The notes: generated from the letters alone by a model not told the origin. 60,677 nucleotides of DNA from Gammaproteobacteria bacterium (GCA_003353785.1 PIVX01000009.1:1-60677); one strand, 5' to 3'. Positions 9,183 to 18,411 are shown, numbered from the stretch's first letter. Translations and numbers: made by a program.

Positions 9183-9607
9183 TATTTAGGAAATTTACTA
9201 TCAGAGTGCAGTGATAAAAATTCATATCTAGCATATCTTTGTTTATCAGGCTCCGTGAGGAAAGTCTGTATAATCTCGAGTATATTCTATGCATGAATTT
9301 GTCATGGTTTGAGTATTTTGCTCAAAGCTAAAATCAAAATTAAAAATTTCATATAGATTTTTATTTGTGCACTCACAAATGCTTTTTGATGGACAATAGT
9401 AATAATTCATAAATAAGATTAATAATTAAGCAAATTATTGTCTAAGGATATGTTTAGTAAACTTTAGTTACTGATATTTAGAATAATTTTTGAAGAAAGC
9501 CTCTACTGTGCTATTTAAATTGTTATTACGAAAGATGGAACTGGGTATTAAATTGCTCGGACAAATCATAGATAAATGTATAGTATTAGTATATCATATG
9601 TTCTTAT
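9183..9607. other. 425-bp intergenic region
   Basis: No gene is supported. It contains the hairpin at 9363-9380 (listed separately) and otherwise only AT-rich sequence. A promoter for the double glycosyltransferase at 9608 should lie near the right end, but no clean -35/-10 pair stands out. Confidence 0.4.
9363..9380 (+). terminator. Possible terminator after the GT2 gene
   Basis: ATTTGTG at 9363-9369 pairs perfectly with CACAAAT at 9374-9380 around CACT, and is followed after two bases by TTTTT. The stem is short and AT-rich, and it lies 180 bases past the stop codon, so the call is tentative. Confidence 0.35.
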
Positions 9608-12208
9608 ATGGATTATAAAAAACCACCTATTTTAACAATTTTAGTATTAGGCATAAATAAAAGTCATAATCTTGATGAAATGCTCAATGGTTTACTGGCA
9701 GATATAAATAAATACAATATAGATAAAAATAATCTAGAAATTATAATATCAAAAAATAACCTCACCTATAGAGCTAAAAAAATCGCTAGAAAATATTCTA
9801 ATGAATACGACTTTATTAAGTTATACCAAGATAAAGATAGAAATACATTTGTAATACAAGATCTAATTAGTACTCTGAAGATAGCTTCTGGCAACTATAT
9901 ATGGCCTATTCTAGATGATCTAAATGTTTATTCCAATTCTCTAAACAATATTTTAAAAACTCTAAAGTATACTGACTCGGAATTTGTGCTTATGAATTGT
10001 GATATAGTTGATATGAAACAACACAAATATCCTTGCATACAGGCAAATATAGATTTAGTTGAATATACGGCAGGTAAAGAATTATTCACAGATTTTGGTT
10101 TATTTTATAGTGCTACAAGACTTTCTTGTATGCTTTTTAAAAAAGCCCACTTGCAAGTAGACTTATTTAAAGAAATTTTTTCTATTTCTCCAATTTATTC
10201 TCAAATTTTTCTATTTTTCATATCATTTTATGATAAAAAAGCAAGTTTTCTCTCTCAGATAATTGGCAAATATAAAATTTATTTGCCAAAAAGGGGATTT
10301 GATTTTTTTCAGTCCACTTTTATCGGCAAACATAAAATTGGCAAAAAAGATATTTTTCTGAATCTAGATAAAATTATTAAATATTCCTTAACAAAAACCA
10401 ACATATCTTTTCTTGATATGTTTAAGTTCCATGAAACATTTTTCTCTAAAGATACAGGACAAATACAGTATTCAACAACTGGAGGGATGATTGTTTCTTT
10501 ATATTTTGAGTATATTCTTCATATAAGCTCAAATAGGATTATAACAAAATCAGTATTATTAAAAAACATTGATTCAATTGTGAATATTCTGTCTATTCTA
10601 CGCGGGCAAAAAGGTCATGACATTTCTTCATTATATATAGATTTAATATTATTAAGAGCTAATTTATTAAAAATATCATCAAGATTTGTTTATTCATCAA
10701 ATATGTATTCCATATATTTAGAGAAATGTTTTGAAAAAACACATAGATTAAATAATAAACCTTCTAATACTATAAATAATAATGAATTATATAATTTACA
10801 AAAAGCATATATCTATTATGAAGACCCAATTTTTTGTAGGCAGTTAAATAATAGTAGTAGCAAGTCAATTAATTTTCCTAGAAAACAAGAAGAAGAATTG
10901 TTGTTAACTATATTAATACCAACATATAACAGAGTATTTAATGTTGAGAAACTGTTAAAGAGTTTATATACTAAAAATAATTTAGGTGATGTGAAAAACA
11001 TTGAAATATTGATCGCCATTAATAATTCTAATGATGGTACTATAAAAATATGTAAAAAATTTGAACGGATATATCGAAATCTAAATTATATATATTTTGA
11101 GGAGTTTGTTTATTCTGCTGAAGAGAATATAAGTAGAGCTATCCCATATTGCAATGGTGAATATGTGCATATTCTTGGTGACGATGATTTAATAATTAAA
11201 ACAGTTTATTTTAGTATGCTTTCAACTCTATATAATTCTAATGTCCCAGTGCTAATTTATAATAATACAGAGCATGATGATCCTGATATATCAAAATATT
11301 ATGATGATTTAGAAATTGGCAAACATAAAATGGAGGGATTGTATGTTTATGATGATTACACAGATATTGTGAAAAAATACGGTATTACAACAACTATGGC
11401 ATTTATTTCCAGGTATGTAATAAGAAGAGATTTATTAAAGCCAATGGATGAATTTATATCTATATCAAGAATTTATTCACATGTTTTTGCTTTTTTATCT
11501 TATTTTAAAGATCAAAAAGTTGTATTGCTTGATATGCCCTTAATAGCAAGATATGACTCACAAGTAGTTAATAGATTTAAAGGACTTGCAAATGATACTG
11601 GGGAAAATTTTTATTATCCATGGACTACTGGTATATTGAAACATATTAAACACAGCATTAGTTTGGGAGTACTAAGTAATGATTATTTATTTAATGTAGT
11701 TGAAACCATATCAAAAGAACGTATGTTTTATTTATGGAAAGAAATAATGATACAACTTGCAAAACAAAATATTTTATACTTGAAGAATTTTGATGAAATC
11801 GAAAAACCATCGCCTGAAACTGTTAAGCTAATTGCAAATTTATTGTCAAATTTTAAATCAAGCAATACCAATACTGCTTATTATCACGCATGTTTGTTTA
11901 TTTATATAATAACCAGCCATTCTTGTTTTTATAAAGTAAAAATTTATGATAAGTCATCAATCATAGAAAAATTAGAAATAATAATATCTATACTGGCAGG
12001 GAATTTACATGATTATCCTAGACTTTACGAAGTAGAAAAAACAACATCTAGTAGGATACTATCTTTTATCAAACAAATTATTAAAAAATATAGAAATAGA
12101 TATTATATTCCTAAAATATTAATAAATTTATTTAGGATAATAATTAAAGCTCTACTTATAGTTTATACTGTAATAGAAAAACAAAAGAAGAAATTTGTTA
12201 TTATGTAA
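9608..12208 (+). CDS. Two-domain family 2 glycosyltransferase
   Basis: An 866-residue protein with two GT2-like halves. The first starts at residue 7 (PILTILVLGINKSHNLDEML) and includes a degenerate metal site around WPILDDLN. The second begins near residue 430 with LLLTILIPTYNRVFNVEKLL and has an intact GDDD at about 524-527. The second half is therefore the more certain catalytic domain; the first may be a second transferase or a structural copy. A hydrophobic, basic C-terminus after about residue 810 may contact the membrane. It lies just before the HAD phosphatase in the polysaccharide island. Confidence 0.75.
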   Translation: MDYKKPPILTILVLGINKSHNLDEMLNGLLADINKYNIDKNNLEIIISKNNLTYRAKKIARKYSNEYDFIKLYQDKDRNTFVIQDLISTLKIASGNYIWPILDDLNVYSNSLNNILKTLKYTDSEFVLMNCDIVDMKQHKYPCIQANIDLVEYTAGKELFTDFGLFYSATRLSCMLFKKAHLQVDLFKEIFSISPIYSQIFLFFISFYDKKASFLSQIIGKYKIYLPKRGFDFFQSTFIGKHKIGKKDIFLNLDKIIKYSLTKTNISFLDMFKFHETFFSKDTGQIQYSTTGGMIVSLYFEYILHISSNRIITKSVLLKNIDSIVNILSILRGQKGHDISSLYIDLILLRANLLKISSRFVYSSNMYSIYLEKCFEKTHRLNNKPSNTINNNELYNLQKAYIYYEDPIFCRQLNNSSSKSINFPRKQEEELLLTILIPTYNRVFNVEKLLKSLYTKNNLGDVKNIEILIAINNSNDGTIKICKKFERIYRNLNYIYFEEFVYSAEENISRAIPYCNGEYVHILGDDDLIIKTVYFSMLSTLYNSNVPVLIYNNTEHDDPDISKYYDDLEIGKHKMEGLYVYDDYTDIVKKYGITTTMAFISRYVIRRDLLKPMDEFISISRIYSHVFAFLSYFKDQKVVLLDMPLIARYDSQVVNRFKGLANDTGENFYYPWTTGILKHIKHSISLGVLSNDYLFNVVETISKERMFYLWKEIMIQLAKQNILYLKNFDEIEKPSPETVKLIANLLSNFKSSNTNTAYYHACLFIYIITSHSCFYKVKIYDKSSIIEKLEIIISILAGNLHDYPRLYEVEKTTSSRILSFIKQIIKKYRNRYYIPKILINLFRIIIKALLIVYTVIEKQKKKFVIM

Positions 12209-12236
12209 ATATTGTATATTCGAATTATTAGTTATT

Positions 12237-12887
12237 ATGAAGAAATACTGCATTATATTTGATTTAGATGGTGTTATTGTTGATAGCAAGCAAGTTATTA
12301 GAGAGGCATTCTTAAGTGCATATGAACAAGTAATGGTAAATAGTATTGACATGCCACCATTTGATATATTTATATCTAAGATTGGGATGAGGTTGGAAGA
12401 TATACTGCATGAGATGGAGTTGCCTGCAAAAATGGCTCCTATAATTAAACAAATAACTATAGATTTCAGTTCTCAAATTAAATTATTCCCCGGTATTAAA
12501 AAAACAATACAGCTTCTTTATGACAAAAGACATTATATTGGTATTGCAACAGGAAAAGATAGAGCCAGAGTAGAAAAAATATTGAGAGAACAATGTATTA
12601 CTGTTCTATTTGATAAAATTGTCTGCAGTGATGAGGTTATATCTGGAAAGCCTCATCCTGATTCAATAGAAAAGCATATAGCAAAGTCTAATATTCCAAA
12701 AGATAATACTTATTTTGTTGGAGATTCTATTATTGATATTCAATGTGCTAGAAATGCGGATGTTAAATCTATTGCTGTTTCATATGGATTCGGTAGTACT
12801 ACTGAACTCCAAAGTGCTAGCCCTAATTATTTAGTTGAAAATATTTCAGAATTGGAAAAACTATTTAAAAAGATAAGCATATTATAA
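12237..12887 (+). CDS. HAD-superfamily phosphatase (phosphoglycolate-phosphatase-like)
   Basis: A 216-residue HAD hydrolase. Motif I is DLDGVIVDS near residues 8-16, motif II is the ATGKD segment, and motifs III/IV are GKPHPD and GDSIIDIQCARNA. I start it at ATG 12237, which places DxDG at the canonical N-terminal position; a longer frame from 12195 adds an unlikely leader that overlaps the preceding gene. Within the island it probably removes phosphate from a sugar-phosphate intermediate, as paired HAD enzymes do in heptose or keto-sugar routes. The substrate is not determinable from sequence. Confidence 0.75.
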   Translation: MKKYCIIFDLDGVIVDSKQVIREAFLSAYEQVMVNSIDMPPFDIFISKIGMRLEDILHEMELPAKMAPIIKQITIDFSSQIKLFPGIKKTIQLLYDKRHYIGIATGKDRARVEKILREQCITVLFDKIVCSDEVISGKPHPDSIEKHIAKSNIPKDNTYFVGDSIIDIQCARNADVKSIAVSYGFGSTTELQSASPNYLVENISELEKLFKKISIL

Positions 12888-12902
12888 AATTTTAATAATA
12901 AA

Positions 12903-13335
12903 CTTAAATATGCCATTTTTTACTAGCTGTACCTTTACGATTTACACATAACTTCAAATCTAACTCAGTTCCAAAAATTTGAGTCCAATCATGTACTGTC
13001 TGATGACTCAAGCTTATTCCTCTAATAGTCATAAGTTCGCCAACATCAGTAAGGCTTAATTTAATCTATAGTAATGACGAATTATCAACATAATTATTTC
13101 AGTTGGATATTCTATGTAATTAAATTTAGTCCCTGTTCTTTTATTATATTGTTTACAACATGAATGGCAACGATACTGCTTGTAACCTATTTGAGTTTTA
13201 GTGGAACATTCATAAATATTTTTTGAGTCGCAGTGGGGACAATTCATATATATCCTAGCAATTGATTAATATATCACTCCAAAATATAGTATTTATACTT
13301 GCTGGACTAATATTTGTGCTGAATTTTGACACAAC
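12903..13335 (-). pseudogene. IS6/IS240-like transposase remnant (copy A)
   Basis: The minus-strand protein begins at 13247 (MNCPHCDSKNIYECSTKTQI) with paired CxxC motifs, and runs through YPTEIIMLIIRHYYR. A two-base excess at about 13063 then shifts frame into LSLTDVGELMTIRGISLSHQ and WTQIFGTELDLKL, ending SKKWHI-stop near 12905. The DDE catalytic core that should follow is missing. The outer end at about 13324-13335 carries the terminal sequence TTTTGACACAAC. This is the N-terminal half of an IS6-family element, frameshifted and truncated. Confidence 0.8.
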
Positions 13336-13520
13336 ATTTCTTCCTTCTTTTACACATCAATACATGACGATACAATCTAGTTACAAATCTTAGAGGTTTT
13401 GTTATATGCCAAGACCTACTTGTTCCTGATACGATTAATTGAGCTTAAAGCTAAATCATATTCTGACTTTAAGCTATTATATTTCTCTGTATAATTACTA
13501 CCATCATTGCTACATAAATA
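13336..13520. other. Short gap between an IS remnant and the fusion gene
   Basis: No gene is supported. A short MPRPTCS start at about 13406 ends at a stop after seven codons. It recalls the N-terminus of REP-associated transposases but is too short to call. The hairpin at 13442-13475 is listed separately. Confidence 0.3.
13442..13475 (-). terminator. Nine-bp stem hairpin after the 1022-residue fusion gene
   Basis: AGCTTAAAG at 13442-13450 pairs perfectly with CTTTAAGCT at 13467-13475 around a 16-base loop. It lies 46 bases past the stop of the minus-strand fusion gene. There is no clear T-run on either side, so it may act as a 3'-end processing hairpin rather than a classic terminator. Confidence 0.4.
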
Positions 13521-16500
13521 TTATCTACTAATTATTGGCAATGTGTTATTTATTATTAAATCTGCTTTAAAACCAGTTACCCGTTGAAGAAAATCGATTT
13601 CCTTTTCTAAATAATCCTTATATGTCTTATCAGATATTATGATACCACAGGACAAAGCCGCTTTTTGTATAACATGTTTCCATGTATTAAAAACATTGTC
13701 TGCAGGTAGTGCACATTCTACGATACCGCCCAAGCTTACAAATAATCCTCTGAAAAACAGAAAACCAAGTGTCAATGGCTTTGATGTTATCCATTCTAGA
13801 TCAAAAGCAACTATTTCTCCATCAGGCTTTATAATCATATTTTGAGGTACTAAATCAAGAAATTTACCAGGTAAAATAATTTTGTTTCTTGTTGCTATAT
13901 TATCTAACCAATGATTAAAGGCTGCTCGGTAATTATTTTTACTATGTTTAGTCTGTAAGTTATTATTGCTATCAAGGTAAGATTTAAGATCAAAAATATT
14001 ATGAGATATAGATGATTTTTCTTGATTATCAAAACTGTCTCTGTTCTCATAAATACCACGACCTAACCAATGATTAAAGGCTTCTCGGTAATTATTTTCT
14101 CCGAATGCATTTTTAAATTTAAGATCAGGATATTTGTTAAGGTAGAAGACAGGATCAAATTTAAGTATGCCATCATACTGTATGTTTTCTTTAATACCAT
14201 GATCTAACCAGTGATTAAAAGCAATATGATATTTGTCTTCACCAATTTCATGCTTTAGACTAGCATTACTCTCGAGATAAGCTTTTGGATCAAAATTAAA
14301 AATTGTTTCCGTATTAATGTTGCCCCCATGCGCTTTTACAACGTTTTTTATTGCTCCTATATACTTGCTTGCAAAAGGATAAATATCTTCTACAGTCCAA
14401 CCTGTAGAATTTATAGTATCAATAAATTCACTAATAAAAGGTTTTCCTAAAAAATAAGGAGATGAATTAGGTGCGCTTAATGAGATACCTTTAGATATAA
14501 TAGGATTTATTTGTAAGGGTTGTAGCATTGAGCAATTAACAGTTATATCACCAGCATCATTTAATATAAATTTAGTTTCTTTACAAAAATGGGGTAATCT
14601 TGTTGTACTATAGTGATATGCCAAAATATTAGGATTAACTAAGGGTTGTTTTTTGTTTGAGGCAATAACTAACAATGAATTTGTCATATCCATAGTCAAA
14701 TGGTTATTAAAAATTCCTTTCCAGGCAAGAGCACAAGAAAAAGTGTTAGTTGACTGTTGCTGTGGACTCCTTATGCTTTGCCCTGCTAAAGTAGCTCCAT
14801 CAAAGCAATTATTTATCGCGCCTTGTTCAGTTATAATAGATACAGGGAAATCATGGTCTGGGAAAGGAGCTAATAGCTCTGATTTTACTAACCCAGCTTC
14901 TTCTAACAATTTTAATAACTCTATTTTGCCAAAGCTCTGAGGTTGATTATCTAAGAATCTACCTTCTATGCCATACATTGGTTGTCTATTACAATTTTCC
15001 ATAGCACCAGCAAAATACTTTAACCCAAGTTTATTATCAACAGCAATTATTAGCTTACCATTAGGCTTTAGTAAAGATACTGCATATTTAAGCATTGATA
15101 ATGCAGGTTTATCTTTAAGTGTAAATAGATTGGCATACTTTATTACACCAATAATAGTAATTAGATCAAATTGTAAGTCACACTTGAAATTATCAAGATT
15201 ATCTGTGGTTACAGTAACATTATTTAAATTTTTTGTTCTAGAACGAGCAATATCAGCACTGCGTAAACTACATTCTAAAGCAAAAACATTGGCACCACAT
15301 TCTCCTAAATACCTTGTTATAGTACCGCATCCAGCACCAATTTCTAAGATATTAGAACCTTTAATTATAGATTCAAAAGGACGTAATATATTAGCTCTTA
15401 ATCTAGATAAATGATAAATTGATTGCCAATCATTGCATTGCCTAAAAATTTTTTCTGATAGTAATGAAATATCGTCAGAAGACTCAATAATTTCGGCTAT
15501 TTTTACATTAGGTGGTGAAGGTGATTTATAAGCAGCCACCCAATATTTATTGTAATAAACAGTTTGATCAATTGGACACACATATTCATAATCATTTTTA
15601 TATAAATATGCTGACAATAAATGTGCCCCATAAGATGGTGTTCCATCAAAATTTACTCCAACTCTTGCTCCTAATTTTATTAGTCTATTAGCATAGTCTT
15701 GAGAAAATACCGTTTTATGTATTAGTGCGTGGTAGAGAAGAGAGTAAAAATAATCAATTTCTTTTGGTGCATAAAAACATTCTCTTACTAATTCACGGTT
15801 TGTAAGTGAATTAACCTGCCATGTTGTATCATAGTATGAATCACCAACATACCTAAAATCAAAAGGAACATTATCACCAGCAATTTTAACAAAATAATGT
15901 ACTCGATTTTCTTCTAAAAAAACTTTTTTTGCATTAGATATGTTAACGACATTTACTAAATCATCAACAAGTAGATCAATATCACCATGTTCTGCTAGGT
16001 GGTAATTATTAGGCAAAGGTTCAAAATTACGCATTACAACATATCTACACAGATGATTCATAGTTGTAAATAACTCCTGAATATCACGCCATCCATCCGA
16101 GCCTATTAAGTCTTGTGATATTGGTTTAATAGTACGGTTCCATTTTTTTTGCTGAGCAAAATCATTAGGGGTAAGACCTAAAAGCAAGAAAATATCATGT
16201 AGTGATTCAAGAGATGAGTTAGTTGCATGTATTTTATGACCACCTCCTGTCCAATCTCTATATTTTTGCTTAGCATCAAAAATATTTATATTGACTCTGA
16301 ACTTACCTTTAGAGGTTTCTCTAATAGCATATTTTGGATTTGCATCTAAAAAAACAATTGCATAAAAATCTCCTTTGCCTATATGTGTTTCTTTGTCGCA
16401 GCCAGATGGTAAATTTACTCCATAAAATCGTGTTAAATTTTCTGAAAATTTATTTTCACTCCAAGTAATTCTCAAGACATCTTTGATAACAAAATTATTA

Positions 16501-16589
16501 GCAATATCATCAATTATCGAGTTAAATTTATTGCATGCATTTGCCCATACAATAAGGAGATGTACTTCATCTTTTACTTCGAAACTCAT
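13521..16589 (-). CDS. Nucleotidyltransferase-like / methyltransferase / kinase-like fusion with three internal repeats
   Basis: A 1022-residue multidomain protein. Residues 1-150 are unassigned. HGDIDLLVDD at 201-210 looks like a nucleotidyltransferase-fold site. A class I SAM methyltransferase begins with ILEIGAGCG at 414-422. Residues about 645-750 and 905-950 resemble the two lobes of a small-molecule kinase, with DLVPQN (912-917) and FDLEW (929-933) matching the catalytic and metal motifs of choline/aminoglycoside-kinase folds. Between the lobes sit three repeats (about 766-803, 811-850, 866-903) of the form FDPxxYL...AFNHWL..GI.EN. The methyltransferase-kinase pairing recalls WbdD, which caps O-antigen chains, so a chain-modifying or length-control role is inferred. 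It is single on the minus strand. Confidence 0.7.
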   Translation of the reverse strand: MSFEVKDEVHLLIVWANACNKFNSIIDDIANNFVIKDVLRITWSENKFSENLTRFYGVNLPSGCDKETHIGKGDFYAIVFLDANPKYAIRETSKGKFRVNINIFDAKQKYRDWTGGGHKIHATNSSLESLHDIFLLLGLTPNDFAQQKKWNRTIKPISQDLIGSDGWRDIQELFTTMNHLCRYVVMRNFEPLPNNYHLAEHGDIDLLVDDLVNVVNISNAKKVFLEENRVHYFVKIAGDNVPFDFRYVGDSYYDTTWQVNSLTNRELVRECFYAPKEIDYFYSLLYHALIHKTVFSQDYANRLIKLGARVGVNFDGTPSYGAHLLSAYLYKNDYEYVCPIDQTVYYNKYWVAAYKSPSPPNVKIAEIIESSDDISLLSEKIFRQCNDWQSIYHLSRLRANILRPFESIIKGSNILEIGAGCGTITRYLGECGANVFALECSLRSADIARSRTKNLNNVTVTTDNLDNFKCDLQFDLITIIGVIKYANLFTLKDKPALSMLKYAVSLLKPNGKLIIAVDNKLGLKYFAGAMENCNRQPMYGIEGRFLDNQPQSFGKIELLKLLEEAGLVKSELLAPFPDHDFPVSIITEQGAINNCFDGATLAGQSIRSPQQQSTNTFSCALAWKGIFNNHLTMDMTNSLLVIASNKKQPLVNPNILAYHYSTTRLPHFCKETKFILNDAGDITVNCSMLQPLQINPIISKGISLSAPNSSPYFLGKPFISEFIDTINSTGWTVEDIYPFASKYIGAIKNVVKAHGGNINTETIFNFDPKAYLESNASLKHEIGEDKYHIAFNHWLDHGIKENIQYDGILKFDPVFYLNKYPDLKFKNAFGENNYREAFNHWLGRGIYENRDSFDNQEKSSISHNIFDLKSYLDSNNNLQTKHSKNNYRAAFNHWLDNIATRNKIILPGKFLDLVPQNMIIKPDGEIVAFDLEWITSKPLTLGFLFFRGLFVSLGGIVECALPADNVFNTWKHVIQKAALSCGIIISDKTYKDYLEKEIDFLQRVTGFKADLIINNTLPIISR

Positions 16590-16826
16590 TTTTGTTTATA
16601 CTGATTTTAAGAGCACTTATTTTAACTTTTTTGCACAACTTAAACTAGTCTTAATTTTCTGCGGGCATATAGCAATTTTTCTTTTATAACATGCTTATAA
16701 AAAACATTTTTTATTTTACAGGGAAAAAGACGGTGTGGTTTAAAACATGGTCACATGTTCATTAAAAAATCTGCTCAAATTACGACCACAAATTATTAGT
16801 TAATCGCCCACTCTGATAGAATTTTA
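16590..16826. other. Upstream region of the fusion gene with a dispersed repeat
   Basis: This gap of 237 bp should contain the minus-strand promoter of the fusion gene near 16600-16680. Its right half (16735-16825) is a dispersed repeat shared with 26437-26527 and is listed separately. Confidence 0.5.
16735..16825 (-). repeat. Dispersed repeat copy 1 (probable IS end)
   Basis: The reverse complement of 16735-16825 aligns with 26437-26527 at roughly three bases in four. The best shared blocks are CGATTAACTAA, CGTAATTTGAGCA and TTGTTTT/ATGTTTT near the inner side. The second copy lies directly upstream of an ISNCY-like transposase start, so this is probably the left end of such an element, stranded here beside an IS6-like fragment. 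Confidence 0.6.
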
Positions 16827-16996
16827 TTCTGTCAAAATTCAGCACAAATATTAGCCTAATAAGTATAAATATTATATTTTAAAGTGATATATTAATCAAC
16901 TGCTGGGATATATATGAATTGTCCCCATTGCAAATCAAAAAATATTTATGAATGTTCCACTAAAACTCAACTAGGCTATAAGCTGTTTTGACAGAA
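16827..16996 (+). mobile_element. Internally deleted IS6-like element (about 170 bp, MITE-like)
   Basis: The left end TTCTGTCAAAA (16827-16837) is repeated inverted at the right end TTTTGACAGAA (16986-16996). Inside, the + strand begins a transposase at 16915 (MNCPHCKSKNIYECSTKTQL) closely matching copies at 13247 and 32494, but it stops after about 23 residues at GYK, where the right end follows at once. This is a non-autonomous derivative with both termini and almost no interior. It directly abuts the inverse-autotransporter stump. Confidence 0.75.
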
Positions 16997-17159
16997 CCTT
17001 TTTAGGGTTATATCCTAATTTTCCAGTTAATTCTACTCTTGGAGTATACTTAGGAGATATTTTACTGGGAGATTTTGCTTGAACATTTTGCTGCAATGCT
17101 ATGGTAAATATTGATATAAAAAATAATGTAGAAATTTGAGAAGTTATAAATTTGTTCAT
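16985..17159 (-). pseudogene. N-terminal stump of an inverse autotransporter
   Basis: From ATG at 17159 the minus strand encodes a signal peptide (MNKFITSQISTLFF..., ending near VQA-K) and then RVELTGKLGYNPKK before the IS6-like end. The gene at 58975 has a signal peptide followed by RIELTGKLGYSSKK at the same distance. This is therefore the first 55 or so residues of a paralogue, cut at the IS boundary. An apparent longer frame upstream to 17387 is chance reading through an IS5-like remnant. The rest of the gene is not seen in this window. Confidence 0.75.
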
Positions 17160-17189
17160 GCTAAATTTACGGATATTACCAACAACCAT

Positions 17190-17861
17190 CCGTGAATTAG
17201 TTTTAATATTGATCTTTATTATAAACAGCATCACAAGATGTAGGAATAACAATATCGATACCATCAAATTTATCTGTGAGTACAGTAGCATGGATAATAT
17301 GTTCATTGTCAACAGCAAGATGAAGCTTACGCCAACTGCGATTACCCGATACTTTATGCTTTTCTTCATGCCATTCGTCACAACCAAAACGTTTTAACTC
17401 AATAGAATCTATGGCAATAGTTATTGTATTTTCATTGCCTTATCAATTTTTTTATATCTTGGAGATTTAATATTAAGAGCTGATAGACGTTTAAATAAGC
17501 AACTAAAATCAGGACATGTTATTGAAAGATTTTTCATAGCAAATACAGAATTAATAAATCCTTGGGTTTATCTCAGTGGTAATTTATAAACTTACCTAAC
17601 TTCATGACATGCAGTAATTGCAAAATCTGTAAATTTAATAGGACTACCTGTACCATCATATATACGTTCTTTTGCATACCAATTGGCTATCGCTTCATCC
17701 GAGATCCAAATTTCTGTGTTACCACGCTGACGTCATACTTGACTATAATCCGTCCAATTAACAACTTTATATTTTTGTTTAGGAACAGACCATTTCTTCT
17801 TTTGTGCATATTTATTAGGCACATGCCTGATCTCACCATTAATCAACCAACTAGATAACAT
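17190..17861 (-). pseudogene. IS5-family transposase remnant
   Basis: The minus strand starts at ATG 17861 (MLSSWLINGEIRHVPNKYAQ). It continues KYKVVNWTDYSQV, then an in-frame TGA, RQRGNTEIWISDEAIANWYA, a change of frame to LPLRxTQGFINSVFAMKNLS, and later IDSIELKRFGCDEWHEEKHK and RSWRKLHLAVDNEH. These are the ordered landmarks of IS5/IS1031-type DDE transposases. Several stops and frameshifts and a missing C-terminus make it inactive. Its left edge lies about 30 bases from the autotransporter ATG. Confidence 0.8.
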
Positions 17862-17879
17862 TATGAGTTCATTGATATT

Positions 17880-18225
17880 TTAGGGCAGGCATTAGGATAT
17901 TTTTGAGCTAGAAAACAAAGCTAGATTACTTTAAAAATGATTTTGAAAATGTAGAGGACGCAGTAATAGAAGCATTAGGTTAACTGAAAAAACTAGTTCT
18001 ATGGTTGAAAATTTAAATAGTCGGCTCTCTAAATATTTTTTCTTGCGCCAAGAAATAGGACATGGATTTCTGCCTTTGTTGAGATTCTATCTTAACCATT
18101 CTAAATTTTTAAACAGTGAGAAAGAAGAACGGCGTGGCAAAACTCCTGCTGAAATTCTGCATGGAGAAGAGCATCCACCATGGCTAGAAATGCTTGAATA
18201 TCAGTCTTTTAAACAAGCTGCTTAA
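17880..18225 (+). pseudogene. C-terminal remnant of an ISNCY-like transposase
   Basis: The only intact part is 18001-18225: MVENLNSRLSKYFFLRQEIG, then LLRFYLNHSKF, KTPAEILHGEEHPPWLEML and a stop. This matches the conserved C-terminus of a DDE transposase group (integrase-catalytic type, ISNCY-like) whose N-terminal half is seen at 25925-26395 on the other strand. Upstream, from about 17880, degenerate sequence with several stops continues the similarity. Confidence 0.75.
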
Positions 18226-18411
18226 GATCAACTAGCAAATGCTATGGCTAATTTCACATGCTGATGTACGGTAGGATTTATTGTGTGCGCGATACTCCAT
18301 AAATAATTCAAGGAAATTAAATTTTCTGCGTATGAAGAAATTAAAAATTAATTTTATTTATCTATTTGGCTGTGATAGGATAAATTCAAACAAATTAGAG
18401 AATGAGTTTAT
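18226..18411. other. Upstream region of rmlC
   Basis: 186 bp between the transposase remnant and rmlC. It probably combines residual IS sequence with the rmlC promoter. GATAGGATAAATTC near 18375 could be part of a -10 region, but no convincing pair is visible. Confidence 0.3.

Noticed and set aside
14653..15414. Two plus-strand open frames inside the 1022-residue fusion gene
   Set aside because: Antisense reading of a coherent multidomain protein; composition does not look like real protein.
16971..17387. 138-residue minus-strand frame
   Set aside because: It is a chance join of an IS5 remnant read out of frame, a true autotransporter signal peptide from 17159, and the end of an IS6-like element. 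Only the 16985-17159 part is meaningful.
17604..17858. Plus-strand 84-residue frame
   Set aside because: Antisense to the IS5-like transposase remnant.
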